Assembly: GCF_030815585.1 (NCBI RefSeq)
Contig: NZ_JAUSWY010000001.1
Location: 3,224,001 to 3,288,000, forward strand
Source of the DNA: Arthrobacter pascens
GTDB taxonomy: Bacteria > Actinomycetota > Actinomycetes > Actinomycetales > Micrococcaceae
DNA length: 64,000 nt
Direction of reading: 5' to 3'
Of this stretch, positions 54,901 to 63,162 are shown in pieces. Both the position numbers and the translations under genes were made by a program. Numbering within the stretch: the first letter of the stretch is position 1; every line of letters begins with the position of its first letter. Under the pieces are notes generated by a model. The model saw nothing but the letters and a program-made list of their open reading frames with translations, had not been told where the DNA came from and ran no database searches.

Positions 54901-55015
54901 TGGCGGCGCCAACTCCGCAGCCCAACTAGAGTACGAAAAGACCCGAGCTGAACTCCTCACCACACTGCAGGAGTTGGCCGAACTGCTTGACCAAGCCGGA
55001 GAGACGAAGGAGTAG
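51980..55015 (+). CDS. dpdH: DpdH: large P-loop ATPase
   Basis: 1011 aa. Walker A IIGGSGTGKSHLVRWLRAKL (~residue 80) and a Walker B-like LELLLLIEDFSIF (~311) define an AAA/STAND-like ATPase. NACEQCPVNDACHKAFG (~413) is a probable zinc-binding knot. A Pro-rich linker (~560-600, GTAPAPTPGLMPPTAPVPAP) leads to a C-terminal helical half with no recognised fold. The ATG at 51980 overlaps the dpdG stop; the frame extends upstream inside dpdG but has no ribosome site. Probably the regulatory or loading ATPase of the Dpd restriction module. Confidence 0.78.
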   Translation: MSWRGPLAPTCWEAVEATRIIPTEAETPSDGVFLATHSSIPLFLRDVVVNAKRANKTNEEALLQAVAEQPADQPILPIIGGSGTGKSHLVRWLRAKLPPEESRRDIFVPKHQMSLRGILDEILKYATGDRANELRHKVATAAEGFANEEVAKLRLRSELALLIETQNSLTEGSSEEQDLRVYLASREGLPALLGDDVFRDALLSDKGPITRLVREKLNGKGAEDKDEAFGFTADNLNMSVDDVSRAGAAATDVASNLISGPELREVAAKMLNEQLGPAVSQVFGIGGADLKDLLVEVRGEFKKQGLELLLLIEDFSIFQGIQGGLLDAITLIPTQNNDICPMRVVMAVTTGYFRNQMPDTVYTRVYKVFDLDDPKPQVSFDTQALAARYLNAIRVGSKGLEQAYASKAETPNACEQCPVNDACHKAFGAVDGYGLFPFNKHVLDKAVKSKVVEERLSVRDFLTRVLRPVLFKNHDDIDAGTFPPMDFDTEFRAGAIGSLDSVEDEHQLATPGNPEMSSRRINLVRYWGPEGTGPRNLLPTIHEAFGIPPIAGLPGPGVIGVGTAPAPTPGLMPPTAPVPAPTPEPPKQKNKPGLVQILDDWNATGLMTQTVRNRLRNLVHGAVTGRLMFDDGLGGSPLWTDAKKPWDTAFNAQSSIKIGDQLVAQPLITIDRTDPTAVRALRALVWFDSTGEWNAVEKGEELQILVEEQLSAWTAAVGDALLPDRDKRDDTELAVTAHALLAASKALGIPEAFKDDSLSRARALFAPVTVNPSLPRQKLRAWQQRLSQDSQRLSREQLQLRVLRLASFTQGAGVPQALDLPRVTRALRGKESGTDLPAATGLLGETVKWIKMHQGMLPSLRDEASTMVPDLSTLGGELSEVIKQLDSLVTERAAVGQIPAAINQNGLTTAGQAIRPGDQNRVEGARSKLDDWDALSLDDQVRFLTDDWDEAAARVLQWHTLATTTIQALETKFGGGANSAAQLEYEKTRAELLTTLQELAELLDQAGETKE

Positions 55016-55017
55016 GC

Positions 55018-55722
55018 ATGACGTACCTCGAGAAAATCGGCAAGTTGCGTCTGAATGCTGTCGCCGCCGATGACGAAAACAAGATCAAGAGCCGCTCCGG
55101 CGAGTTCACAGCCTTGCGCGAACTCCTACAGCGTACGACCGCAAACGCTGCAAGCGTCACTGCCGGACGTGAAGAGCTCCAGACTGCCGGATACACGCAA
55201 GACGGCTACGACCAGGACCGCGCCTTGGCCCTCTCCGTAGTTAAGGACCTCATCAACACAATCGAAAGCCTGCCGATTGAGACGAAGTTCGACCTGATCA
55301 AGATTCACGGAAATAGCGTCGAGGCGCATTTCAAGAACTCTGAGAAATTCGTCACCAGCACCTGGAAGGCATACGTATCTTCCCCAACATCCGCCGATCA
55401 CGACGACCTACTGAATGCCCTCGAGCACGGTGGCATCGACGTGGAGGCGATCCGCTCCGATATCGACAACGCGGAATCAGCCCTGCTGACTCTCAAATAC
55501 CGAGTACTCCCCCAAGCAGGCGATGTTGCCAAAATGCGCCAAGCCCTCGACACTCTGAACTCCATCGGCGCACGCATCGGCGAACTCATAGACCCCGCAA
55601 TAGCCGACCTCGTCGTGCGGGCCCAAGACGGCGGCGTCCCATACTCAGAGATGACCTCTGAAGTGATTGTAGCGCTAGAGAAACTCGGCATCCTCGACCG
55701 GTTCCGGGTCGTGCTGACGTGA
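55018..55722 (+). CDS. Dpd operon protein of unknown fold (possible DpdI)
   Basis: 234 aa, all-helical by appearance (FTALRELLQRTTANAASVTA, ALALSVVKDLINTIESLPIE, MRQALDTLNSIGARIGELID). No catalytic motif is visible. It starts 2 nt after the dpdH stop and its own TGA overlaps the GTG of dpdJ, so it is locked into the operon and probably made in step with these ATPases. By gene order it could be the counterpart of dpdI, but I cannot confirm that from sequence. A coiled-coil adaptor for DpdH or DpdJ is a reasonable guess. Confidence 0.6.
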   Translation: MTYLEKIGKLRLNAVAADDENKIKSRSGEFTALRELLQRTTANAASVTAGREELQTAGYTQDGYDQDRALALSVVKDLINTIESLPIETKFDLIKIHGNSVEAHFKNSEKFVTSTWKAYVSSPTSADHDDLLNALEHGGIDVEAIRSDIDNAESALLTLKYRVLPQAGDVAKMRQALDTLNSIGARIGELIDPAIADLVVRAQDGGVPYSEMTSEVIVALEKLGILDRFRVVLT

Positions 55723-58700
55723 AAAAGACGACCGTCCTGCAGGCACTCGACGCGCTAGAGGCACTGGAGGACCCCCTCCTGTGCTGGGGTGTTGTAGATG
55801 GCGGCCTGACCGAAGAGGAACTCTTGCGAGCCCTGGACCAGGTCATCCTGGAAGCAGGTGAGTTCGGGAGCCCCGAAGACCTCGCCGAGATCCTGCTACA
55901 GCAGGGCCTCATCCTGTGCGATGACTCCATTTCCCCGCAACTATGGCGCACCCGCAATGGCGAAACCTTGCGGTTGCTGGCACGGCTACGGCAGGTCTTT
56001 CTCTCGAACAATCCTCAGGCAGCGTGGCGACACGGCGCACAACTGGTTGCGGACTACCGCTATGCCCGGCGAGCGCGCGCCTATCCAAAGCGTGACCAGA
56101 AATGGGACTCTCCTCTCACCGGCGAACCCGACCACACGACATATCGAGAAGTGCTGCGACTCCTCACTGCCAAGCCGGCCGAGCACGGTTCCGGGAATTT
56201 CGACATCGCTGGCTTCCAGGTGCGTGCCACCGCCCACATCCTCGCCTCACTACAGGCCCACACCACATCGGGCACCGTCGTGGGCGCCGGTACCGGTAGC
56301 GGCAAAACACTGGCGTTCTATATGCCTGCGCTCGCCCATATCGCCGCGATCCAGGATTCCAGCGCATGGACCCGGGCGATTGCCGTGTATCCGCGCAATG
56401 AACTGCTGCGGGACCAGTTCTCTACGGCCTTTGCGAATGCGCGTAAACTCGATTCCGTTGCCGTGGCTGTTAATGGCCGTCCGCTCACCATGGGTGTGCT
56501 CAACGGCGATACTCCCACGACGACCGCATCACTGAAGGCCAGTTACTCGACGTGGAAGAGGTCGCCACAGGGTTACCGGTGCCCGACCCTCACCTGCCCG
56601 AGCGATGGCGGCACGCTCCACTGGCCCGAGGCCGATGCCGCCGCAGGCACGGAACGCCTGGTCTGCGGCTCATGCAAGACGTCGTTTGATTCCTCCGTTG
56701 TTGTGCTGACGCGCAAGCGGATGAGCCAGTCGCCGCCGGACGTGCTTTTCACTACGACTGAGATGTTGAATCGCAACATCAGCAATTTGGAGACGCGCCA
56801 CGTGCTCGGAATAGGAGTCACGAAGAAGCCCCGTCTCCTGCTTCTTGACGAGATCCACACCTACGAGGGCACGAGCGGTGCGCAGGCCGGGATGACCATC
56901 CGCCGCTGGCACCACAGCGTGCAGGGCCCCGTGTGTTTCGTGGGCCTCTCCGCCACGCTTGCCAGTGCCGTGCGTCACTTCAGTGATCTCACTGGCGTTG
57001 ACGACGAGTTCGTCACGAGTATAGAACCCGCGCCCGAGGAAATGGAGTACGAAGGTGCCGAATATATGATCGCTGTGCGGAGCGACCCGACGAGTGGTGC
57101 TAGCGTCCTGTCCACGACCATTCAAACGTCGATGCTGCTTCCACGTATCCTCGATGCCCCCACGGCTAGAAACTCCCAGGGGGCGTTTGGTACCAAGGCC
57201 TTCGTGTTCACTGACGACCTGGACGTCACGAACCGACTCTTCTCCAATCTGCTTGATGCCGAGGGGCAGCATTACGCGGGGCAACGGGCCAGACAGGTGA
57301 AGGCTCCGCTCGCTTCGATGCGCATGCCCATTCCTGGCGATGGGGGCGGACAGCGGCGCGCCGGCCAGAGTTGGGACCTGCCGCTGGACCTTGGACACGA
57401 CTTCAAGAGCACGGGCCTGAAGGTGAGCCGTACGTCGTCCCAGGACGCGGGAGTCGATGTCGATTCGCAATTGATTATCGCGACGGCATCGCTGGAGGTG
57501 GGTTTCGATGATCCCGACGTCGGCGCCGTGCTGCAGCACAAGGCTCCGCGGGGTGTCGCTGCGTTTCTGCAGCGCAAGGGACGTGCCGGCAGAGTCCGCG
57601 GCATGCGTCCCTATACGGCCGTTGTCCTCTCTGACTATGGCAGAGACCGAGCGACATACGAAGCATGGGACGTGCTCTTTGACCCGACGCTACCCCGACT
57701 CGTCCTGCCGATCCGTAACAGTGCTGTGCTCCGCATGCAGGCCGCACTAGCCACGATGGATTGGCTTGCTGAACAGGTGCGCTCCCAGAAGCCCTCCGCG
57801 AACCTCTGGCGTGACCTCTCGAGCATCAACAACGCTGATTACGGCCAAAAACAGCGGGAGACCCAAATCGCTGCCGCCGACACGCTCACCAAGGTGCTGC
57901 GCAACCCGTCACTGCAGCACAGCCTTCGCCGATGGATCGGGGGGGCTCTCAACCTGCCCGATAAGGCCGTCGATGAGATCCTCTGGCACCCGCCTCGTGC
58001 CGTTATCCTGGCTGCAGTGCCAACGCTGGCCCGTCGCCTGCGAGCCGAGTGGGCGGTGGCAGAACCCGGCGAACTCGTCCCGGGCAAGGATGTCCTCGGG
58101 GGCAATCCTCTCCCGGATTTCTTCCCTCTGAACCTATTCAGCGACCTCGCGCTCCCGGAGAGTTACGTCTTGGTGCCACCACAGCGCCGGGATTCCACTG
58201 AACCCGAGATGCTGGCAATGGGCATGACGCAAATGCTGCGCGAATTCGCTCCGGGTCGGGTCTCCCGTCGCTTCGCTACACATGATCTCAGCCATCGGCA
58301 CTGGATCCCGGTACCGACGGACGTTCGCGATGCCGTTATCGACATCCCCACAGTCCTGACCTCATTCCGCCACGACTCGGACATCCTTGTTGACATCGAC
58401 AGGACTCCGACCATGCTCAAGTTAGTCCGACCCGACCAACTCAAACTCGAACTCGCACCGGACGAGGTCAAAGACTCCTCGAACGCATTGCTCACCTGGT
58501 CGATGCAATTCACCGTGACCGGCGCAGGTCTGGAAATACGCATCCCGACAACCGACCCCGTTGGCCACTTCGTCAAAGACGCGCGATTCTATCTTCACGC
58601 GCAGAACTCCCACGTCGAAGTGCGTCGGGCAGCGATCGAGTCCGAAGCCACCGTGATGATGAAAGGCGGCGACGACCAGCGTGTGCGCACCTGCTTCCAC

Positions 58701-60212
58701 CTCGATGGGCAACGCGTCGGTCTCGGCGCGACACACGATGTGGACGGCATGTCCGTCCACATCGAACTTCCTGCCGTTATCGACTTACCCAAGGAGATCG
58801 CCCCCGGTATCAAGAGCGCGTGGTTCCGCCACGTCGTCACGACCGACCCGCAACTCCTGGAGCAGGTCAACACGTTCCAACTGGCCTGGCTCGTCGAGAC
58901 CGTCGAAGCGATGCTGCTAACGACCGCGGTGGATAAGCAATGCACCCTCGAAGTTGCATACGCGGAGGTGCGCACGGGCTTCGCCAGTAAACTGCAAGAA
59001 ACCCTTAAAGCGATGTTCCGCAGCTCCGACATCGACGTCGAGAGTGACATCGAAGGTGACGGCACGATGACCAAACTCGGTAAGCGCCTCACCGAGTTGC
59101 TGCACGATCCTGCCATTGTGGCCCGCCTCGATTACCTCGTGGCACAAGCGTGGAAGCCCGATACCGGCGTCTACCAGGCCTGGCTGCATAATCGCGTGCT
59201 GTGCACGTTCGGTCAGGCCATGTTGTGGGCCGCCCGCGAGATCTGCCCCGAACACGACCCCGACGGCCTCTTCGTCGACATCGAACCAGGCCTCGAAGCA
59301 TCCGGGAGGCCACGCACCGACGAGGTATGGCTCACGGAGGCATCCATCGGCGGCGGCGGCTTCATCGAGGCCCTTGCCACCCGGGTCCGCCCAGATCCAC
59401 GCCGCTTCCTACGCCTCATTGCCCGCGCCCTCCAACCAGGGACAAACGAACTCGTCGACGCACACATGCACCGCCTGCTGGAGTTGATCAATGCCGAATC
59501 CCAGTGGAGCACAACCATCTCCGGCTTCCGTTCCGCAGCATCCCAGGAAGAGCGCGTAACAATCCTGGGCACCATCATCACGAAAATGCGCCAGGCCGGT
59601 GTATACGGTGCGGAGCAATCCGTCGTGTCATGCATGGCCAACCGTCTCCTTCGCCCCGGCTCAACCACCACAACCGACCAAACTCTCCAAACGCTCGTCA
59701 ACGAATGGCGCCAACAAGAAGATCGACTGGAAGTGGAGATTCCATCGCGAACTTGGGCCTATCTCATGCGCCAGCGCACCGACCTAGACGACGGCCTCAA
59801 CACCTCGGCATTGAACACGGAGCAACACCGAATCGATGCGATCCAGAGCCTACTCTGGCCACGGGGATGGCAGTTGCGCGCCAGCGAACTGGAATCGTAC
59901 AACCCCTACGCCAAAACCCTGCCGTCAGCACCCGAACTCTTCCGTTCCATGCTCACCACCTCCCAAACCACCATCGACGTGGCTACACAAGAAGCCGACC
60001 GCCACATCCGGGAACTACTCGCCCAAGACGGCTCAGCGCAACTCACAGCCAGGCCCGAACACTCCGCCGAACTTTCCGACCTTCTGGTGGGACTCACCAC
60101 CAAAGCGATCGAGACGGACTTCCTCCAGGTCTACCCACGCATTACCGAAATCAGACATCTGTCCGACGGAACAGCAACTGTCTCACTCGAACTTGCGGAG
60201 GTGGCTCTATGA
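55719..60212 (+). CDS. dpdJ: DpdJ: giant Lhr-like superfamily 2 helicase
   Basis: 1497 aa. Helicase motif I VVGAGTGSGKTLAFYMPALA (~190), motif II LLLLDEIHTYEG (~377), motif III VGLSATLASAV, and motifs V/VI IATASLEVGFDDPDVGAVL and LQRKGRAGRVRGMRPY (~617). A zinc-ribbon-like insert lies between I and II (RCPTLTCPSDGGTLHW, then LVCGSCKTSF). The ~800-residue C-terminal half is unlike characterised helicases. DEIH replaces DEAH/DEAD. Start is a GTG at 55719 overlapping the previous stop (GTGA). It is the largest gene of the island and likely the main motor acting on unmodified DNA. Confidence 0.82.
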   Translation: MKKTTVLQALDALEALEDPLLCWGVVDGGLTEEELLRALDQVILEAGEFGSPEDLAEILLQQGLILCDDSISPQLWRTRNGETLRLLARLRQVFLSNNPQAAWRHGAQLVADYRYARRARAYPKRDQKWDSPLTGEPDHTTYREVLRLLTAKPAEHGSGNFDIAGFQVRATAHILASLQAHTTSGTVVGAGTGSGKTLAFYMPALAHIAAIQDSSAWTRAIAVYPRNELLRDQFSTAFANARKLDSVAVAVNGRPLTMGVLNGDTPTTTASLKASYSTWKRSPQGYRCPTLTCPSDGGTLHWPEADAAAGTERLVCGSCKTSFDSSVVVLTRKRMSQSPPDVLFTTTEMLNRNISNLETRHVLGIGVTKKPRLLLLDEIHTYEGTSGAQAGMTIRRWHHSVQGPVCFVGLSATLASAVRHFSDLTGVDDEFVTSIEPAPEEMEYEGAEYMIAVRSDPTSGASVLSTTIQTSMLLPRILDAPTARNSQGAFGTKAFVFTDDLDVTNRLFSNLLDAEGQHYAGQRARQVKAPLASMRMPIPGDGGGQRRAGQSWDLPLDLGHDFKSTGLKVSRTSSQDAGVDVDSQLIIATASLEVGFDDPDVGAVLQHKAPRGVAAFLQRKGRAGRVRGMRPYTAVVLSDYGRDRATYEAWDVLFDPTLPRLVLPIRNSAVLRMQAALATMDWLAEQVRSQKPSANLWRDLSSINNADYGQKQRETQIAAADTLTKVLRNPSLQHSLRRWIGGALNLPDKAVDEILWHPPRAVILAAVPTLARRLRAEWAVAEPGELVPGKDVLGGNPLPDFFPLNLFSDLALPESYVLVPPQRRDSTEPEMLAMGMTQMLREFAPGRVSRRFATHDLSHRHWIPVPTDVRDAVIDIPTVLTSFRHDSDILVDIDRTPTMLKLVRPDQLKLELAPDEVKDSSNALLTWSMQFTVTGAGLEIRIPTTDPVGHFVKDARFYLHAQNSHVEVRRAAIESEATVMMKGGDDQRVRTCFHLDGQRVGLGATHDVDGMSVHIELPAVIDLPKEIAPGIKSAWFRHVVTTDPQLLEQVNTFQLAWLVETVEAMLLTTAVDKQCTLEVAYAEVRTGFASKLQETLKAMFRSSDIDVESDIEGDGTMTKLGKRLTELLHDPAIVARLDYLVAQAWKPDTGVYQAWLHNRVLCTFGQAMLWAAREICPEHDPDGLFVDIEPGLEASGRPRTDEVWLTEASIGGGGFIEALATRVRPDPRRFLRLIARALQPGTNELVDAHMHRLLELINAESQWSTTISGFRSAASQEERVTILGTIITKMRQAGVYGAEQSVVSCMANRLLRPGSTTTTDQTLQTLVNEWRQQEDRLEVEIPSRTWAYLMRQRTDLDDGLNTSALNTEQHRIDAIQSLLWPRGWQLRASELESYNPYAKTLPSAPELFRSMLTTSQTTIDVATQEADRHIRELLAQDGSAQLTARPEHSAELSDLLVGLTTKAIETDFLQVYPRITEIRHLSDGTATVSLELAEVAL

Positions 60213-60727
60213 GCACCCGACGCATCGCCACCCGAGGTGGCGGGCAGGCACGACTGGTCAACGACCTCCTTCAGACGTTGCTTGTCACCGAACTGCTGGA
60301 CCCATCCAGTGAATTGCTCATACTCTCACCGTGGATCTCCGACATCGTTGTCATTGACAACTCCGCAGGGCAGTTCAAAAGCATCCTGCCAGGCATCCCG
60401 GCCCGCCCCATCCGCTTCACCGAGGTCCTGACCGAACTAGCCCGACGTGGCACCCGGGTGCGTATCATGATCCGCAACGATGACAAGAACACCGCCGTCC
60501 GCACCCGAATCAACAGTCTGCCCGCGTCCGGCTCTCGTCCCGAGATCCTCATCCGTGACAACCTTCACGACAAAGGGTTGCTGAGCGACCGCTTCCACGT
60601 ATACGGATCAATGAACTTCACGTTCTACGGACAAGCAGTAAACGAGGAGGGCGTCACCGTGACATCAGATGCCGACGCGATCGCCCGAGCCCGCCTGGAC
60701 TACCAGAGGAGGTACCAGGTTTCGTGA
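60209..60727 (+). CDS. dpdK: DpdK: phospholipase D-like nuclease domain protein
   Basis: 172 aa. A single PLD-superfamily domain: ELLILSPWISDIVVID, LARRGTRVRIMIRN, then RDNLHDKGLLSDRFHVYGSM with the His-x-Lys of an HKD-like motif at residues 120 and 122. One motif per chain implies a homodimer, as in Nuc/BfiI-type nucleases. It is the best candidate for the DNA-cutting activity in this operon. The ATG overlaps the dpdJ stop (ATGA) and its own TGA overlaps the GTG of the next gene. Confidence 0.82.
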   Translation: MSTRRIATRGGGQARLVNDLLQTLLVTELLDPSSELLILSPWISDIVVIDNSAGQFKSILPGIPARPIRFTEVLTELARRGTRVRIMIRNDDKNTAVRTRINSLPASGSRPEILIRDNLHDKGLLSDRFHVYGSMNFTFYGQAVNEEGVTVTSDADAIARARLDYQRRYQVS

Positions 60728-62958
60728 GTGACGTCCTTGATGATTTCTTCGAAGCCGGCAACGAAATCAAGCCGGCCGCCGTGGACCCAACGATGCAAGC
60801 TCTGCTCGATCATTGGCAAGCCGCGATCAGGCGCGGCGCGGTCGGCTTCCTGCCACGCCGCGCGCAGCAGCGCACCTACTGGTACGCCTTCGCGCCTTCC
60901 CAACGACAGCGCCGCGAACTACTCGGCCTCCTCGACGCATGGGTCGGTCCAACCTACAGCGACCTCGAAAAAAACCGCGGTGAATTGGAACCATCCGATC
61001 CATTCGACGCCGCACTCGCCAGTCGTGAGGTCATGCCCTTGCGCTTTGAAGTACTGCCGCGGGTGGCTCCGCACTCGGCCCAGGCCAAAGAAGCGGTCCG
61101 TAACGCCCTGACGATACTAACCCGACTTGCGAACGAGCGCCCGCCCTCGCAGTTCGACGCCATGCGAACGACCGTGGAGATCCTCGACGACCTCGGCCAC
61201 GCCGTCGCCGCGCATGACCGGGCGCTGGCAGAAGCATGCATGGCCGAGCTCGAGCAGTCGGCAGATCTGGATGAGGCGAATCTGGCCTTCCTCAGGCTCC
61301 GCAACTACGCAGGCATGCACGATTGGGCCGCGATGTTCAAAGATCCAGCCCTGGACCATGTGCTGTCCATGCGGCGTCCGTTGGGGGTCACTCGGGTTAT
61401 CCAGTCGGGTCTCTACTACGAGCGGTTCAGGGACGTCGATCACCGGGGCGCGGAGGCCGACCTTCGAGCTGCCGCCGAGGAGTTGGAGCCTGCCCTCCGC
61501 GACCTCTACACCGGTGCCCCGCCTAACAATCGAGCAGAAGCCGTCGTCGAACTCGTCTGCAGGTTACTGACCACCCGTTCCGCGACCGATACGGCTGTTA
61601 TCGAACTCCTCGGTCTCGCACCCAATATTCAGTCGGGACTCGACGAGCAGTTCCTCCGCATTGTCGAAGCCTTCGTTCCTATGGAGAACAATCCCGACCG
61701 AGTTCCCGAGGTGCGGATCGAACAGCCGACACCCACCACGACGTCGATTGCCTCCTTGATGCTCCAAGGCGAGTATGCCGCGTGCATTGAATTGGGTGTA
61801 GCCAGCGAGCCGAGTTTGGAAGCGGGACGTGCGCTTGTTTACGCTGCGCGTCAGATGGCCAGCGCGAGTTGGGCAAACAAAGTCGTGGACTATCTCGTCG
61901 CACACGACCTCAAGGAGGCGGTCGCATCTACGACACCCATACTTCGCACGGACGTGGCTTGGCTGGAGTCTGTCCGACTTGAGTGGCCGGTTCGCGGCTG
62001 GGACGATTGGTTTGCGAGCCTCGAGGACCCCGAGTCCGCAACCCTGCGGCTGTCAAACGAGACTGTGCAGGAGTGGAAGCCTCTTAGTGCGAACAAGCTC
62101 ACGGTACTACTAACCGAGGCCTCAGATACAACACTGGGCAAACTTGGGGAATGCGGTGGCCAGTTCCTTGCTGCGCACAGTGATGTTTTCGAGTCGGAAG
62201 TTACGTTGCGACTGATTGCATCCATGGCTTTGGGGAGCAAGGCTTCGGCAGGCGTTCGTGTGCAGACACTAGCACTGATCGAGTCGCTCAGCGCTAGTAG
62301 TCCTTCCCAGGCTATCTACCAGGATGCCCTGGATTGGACCGCTGAAATAATGGAGACGAATGCCGCGGCAATCACTGTGGCGTGGATCTGTGACATCGTT
62401 CAGACGCTCACGGCGATCCCAGCGCCCGGCAGTACCGCGTCAGTGCTGTCGTTCTACTTCAAAGCGATCGAGGTCATCCGCCCATACCGGACAGCACTCG
62501 CCAACGCTGATGTCGAAGCACTGGCGATAGTTGCTGCAGAACTCGGCACCGAACTGCCGGCAGACTTCCGTGCGGCGGCAGTCGAAGCCGGCGGGATTGA
62601 TCCGACTGCTTCGTACCGATATCTGGAAGGGAAAAAAGTAGTCCTACATTCCCTGACTGAAACTGCCATTGCACGCGCCGCGCAGGTGCTAAAGCGCCTG
62701 GTGCCGAGCGTCGACGTAAGCACAAACTCCGACCACGACGGCAGCACACAACTTGCACAGATGAGCGCCAACGCTGACGTTTTCGTCGTGGTCACAGCTG
62801 CTGCAAAGCACGCGGCGACGACATTCATCGCCGGCCACCGCGGGAGCCGTCCTATAGTTTGGGTCAACTCTCGAGGATCCTCCGCAATCCTACGCGAACT
62901 TACGAAGTCCACACCCGGGTCCGGACACCGGCCCCATGTCACTGCTGGGCATGGGTAG
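60724..62958 (+). CDS. dpdD: DpdD-like protein with C-terminal DUF2325-like module
   Basis: 744 aa. The first ~620 residues are mostly helical and unrecognised (RRAQQRTYWYAFAPSQRQRR, LEPALRDLYTGAPPNNRAEA). The last ~100 residues look like a DUF2325/Rossmann-like unit: KKVVLHSLTETAIARAAQVL, ANADVFVVVTAAAKHAATTF, and RPIVWVNSRGSSAILRELT. GTG 60724 overlaps the dpdK stop, so it is the eighth and last gene of the operon. The DpdD name rests on island membership and size, not on a recognised domain. It converges on the dpdB-like gene after ~200 bp. Confidence 0.6.
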   Translation: MSDVLDDFFEAGNEIKPAAVDPTMQALLDHWQAAIRRGAVGFLPRRAQQRTYWYAFAPSQRQRRELLGLLDAWVGPTYSDLEKNRGELEPSDPFDAALASREVMPLRFEVLPRVAPHSAQAKEAVRNALTILTRLANERPPSQFDAMRTTVEILDDLGHAVAAHDRALAEACMAELEQSADLDEANLAFLRLRNYAGMHDWAAMFKDPALDHVLSMRRPLGVTRVIQSGLYYERFRDVDHRGAEADLRAAAEELEPALRDLYTGAPPNNRAEAVVELVCRLLTTRSATDTAVIELLGLAPNIQSGLDEQFLRIVEAFVPMENNPDRVPEVRIEQPTPTTTSIASLMLQGEYAACIELGVASEPSLEAGRALVYAARQMASASWANKVVDYLVAHDLKEAVASTTPILRTDVAWLESVRLEWPVRGWDDWFASLEDPESATLRLSNETVQEWKPLSANKLTVLLTEASDTTLGKLGECGGQFLAAHSDVFESEVTLRLIASMALGSKASAGVRVQTLALIESLSASSPSQAIYQDALDWTAEIMETNAAAITVAWICDIVQTLTAIPAPGSTASVLSFYFKAIEVIRPYRTALANADVEALAIVAAELGTELPADFRAAAVEAGGIDPTASYRYLEGKKVVLHSLTETAIARAAQVLKRLVPSVDVSTNSDHDGSTQLAQMSANADVFVVVTAAAKHAATTFIAGHRGSRPIVWVNSRGSSAILRELTKSTPGSGHRPHVTAGHG

Positions 62959-63162
62959 TCCCCGCTGACTTGTCCTGCTTTTGAGCCCCGCTGTCTCAGC
63001 GTCTAGACAGTCGATAGGAAACGCCGTGACGTCGCCGTCCTTACCCATCACAAATGGTTTGCGCAAATCTGTTATGCGATGGGGCTTGATAACAGCTTGC
63101 ACCCAGAGACGCACCGCCCTTAGTGGCCGGGTAGCCGATTTCGTCGGACGACTTCACCACGG

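Noticed and set aside
45043..60727. DISARM-like defence system (SNF2 helicase + large helicase + PLD protein)
   Set aside because: No DNA methyltransferase and no DrmB-type gene were seen, while a RecQ-like helicase, a DGQHR protein and a 7-deazapurine transporter are present, which fits Dpd better.
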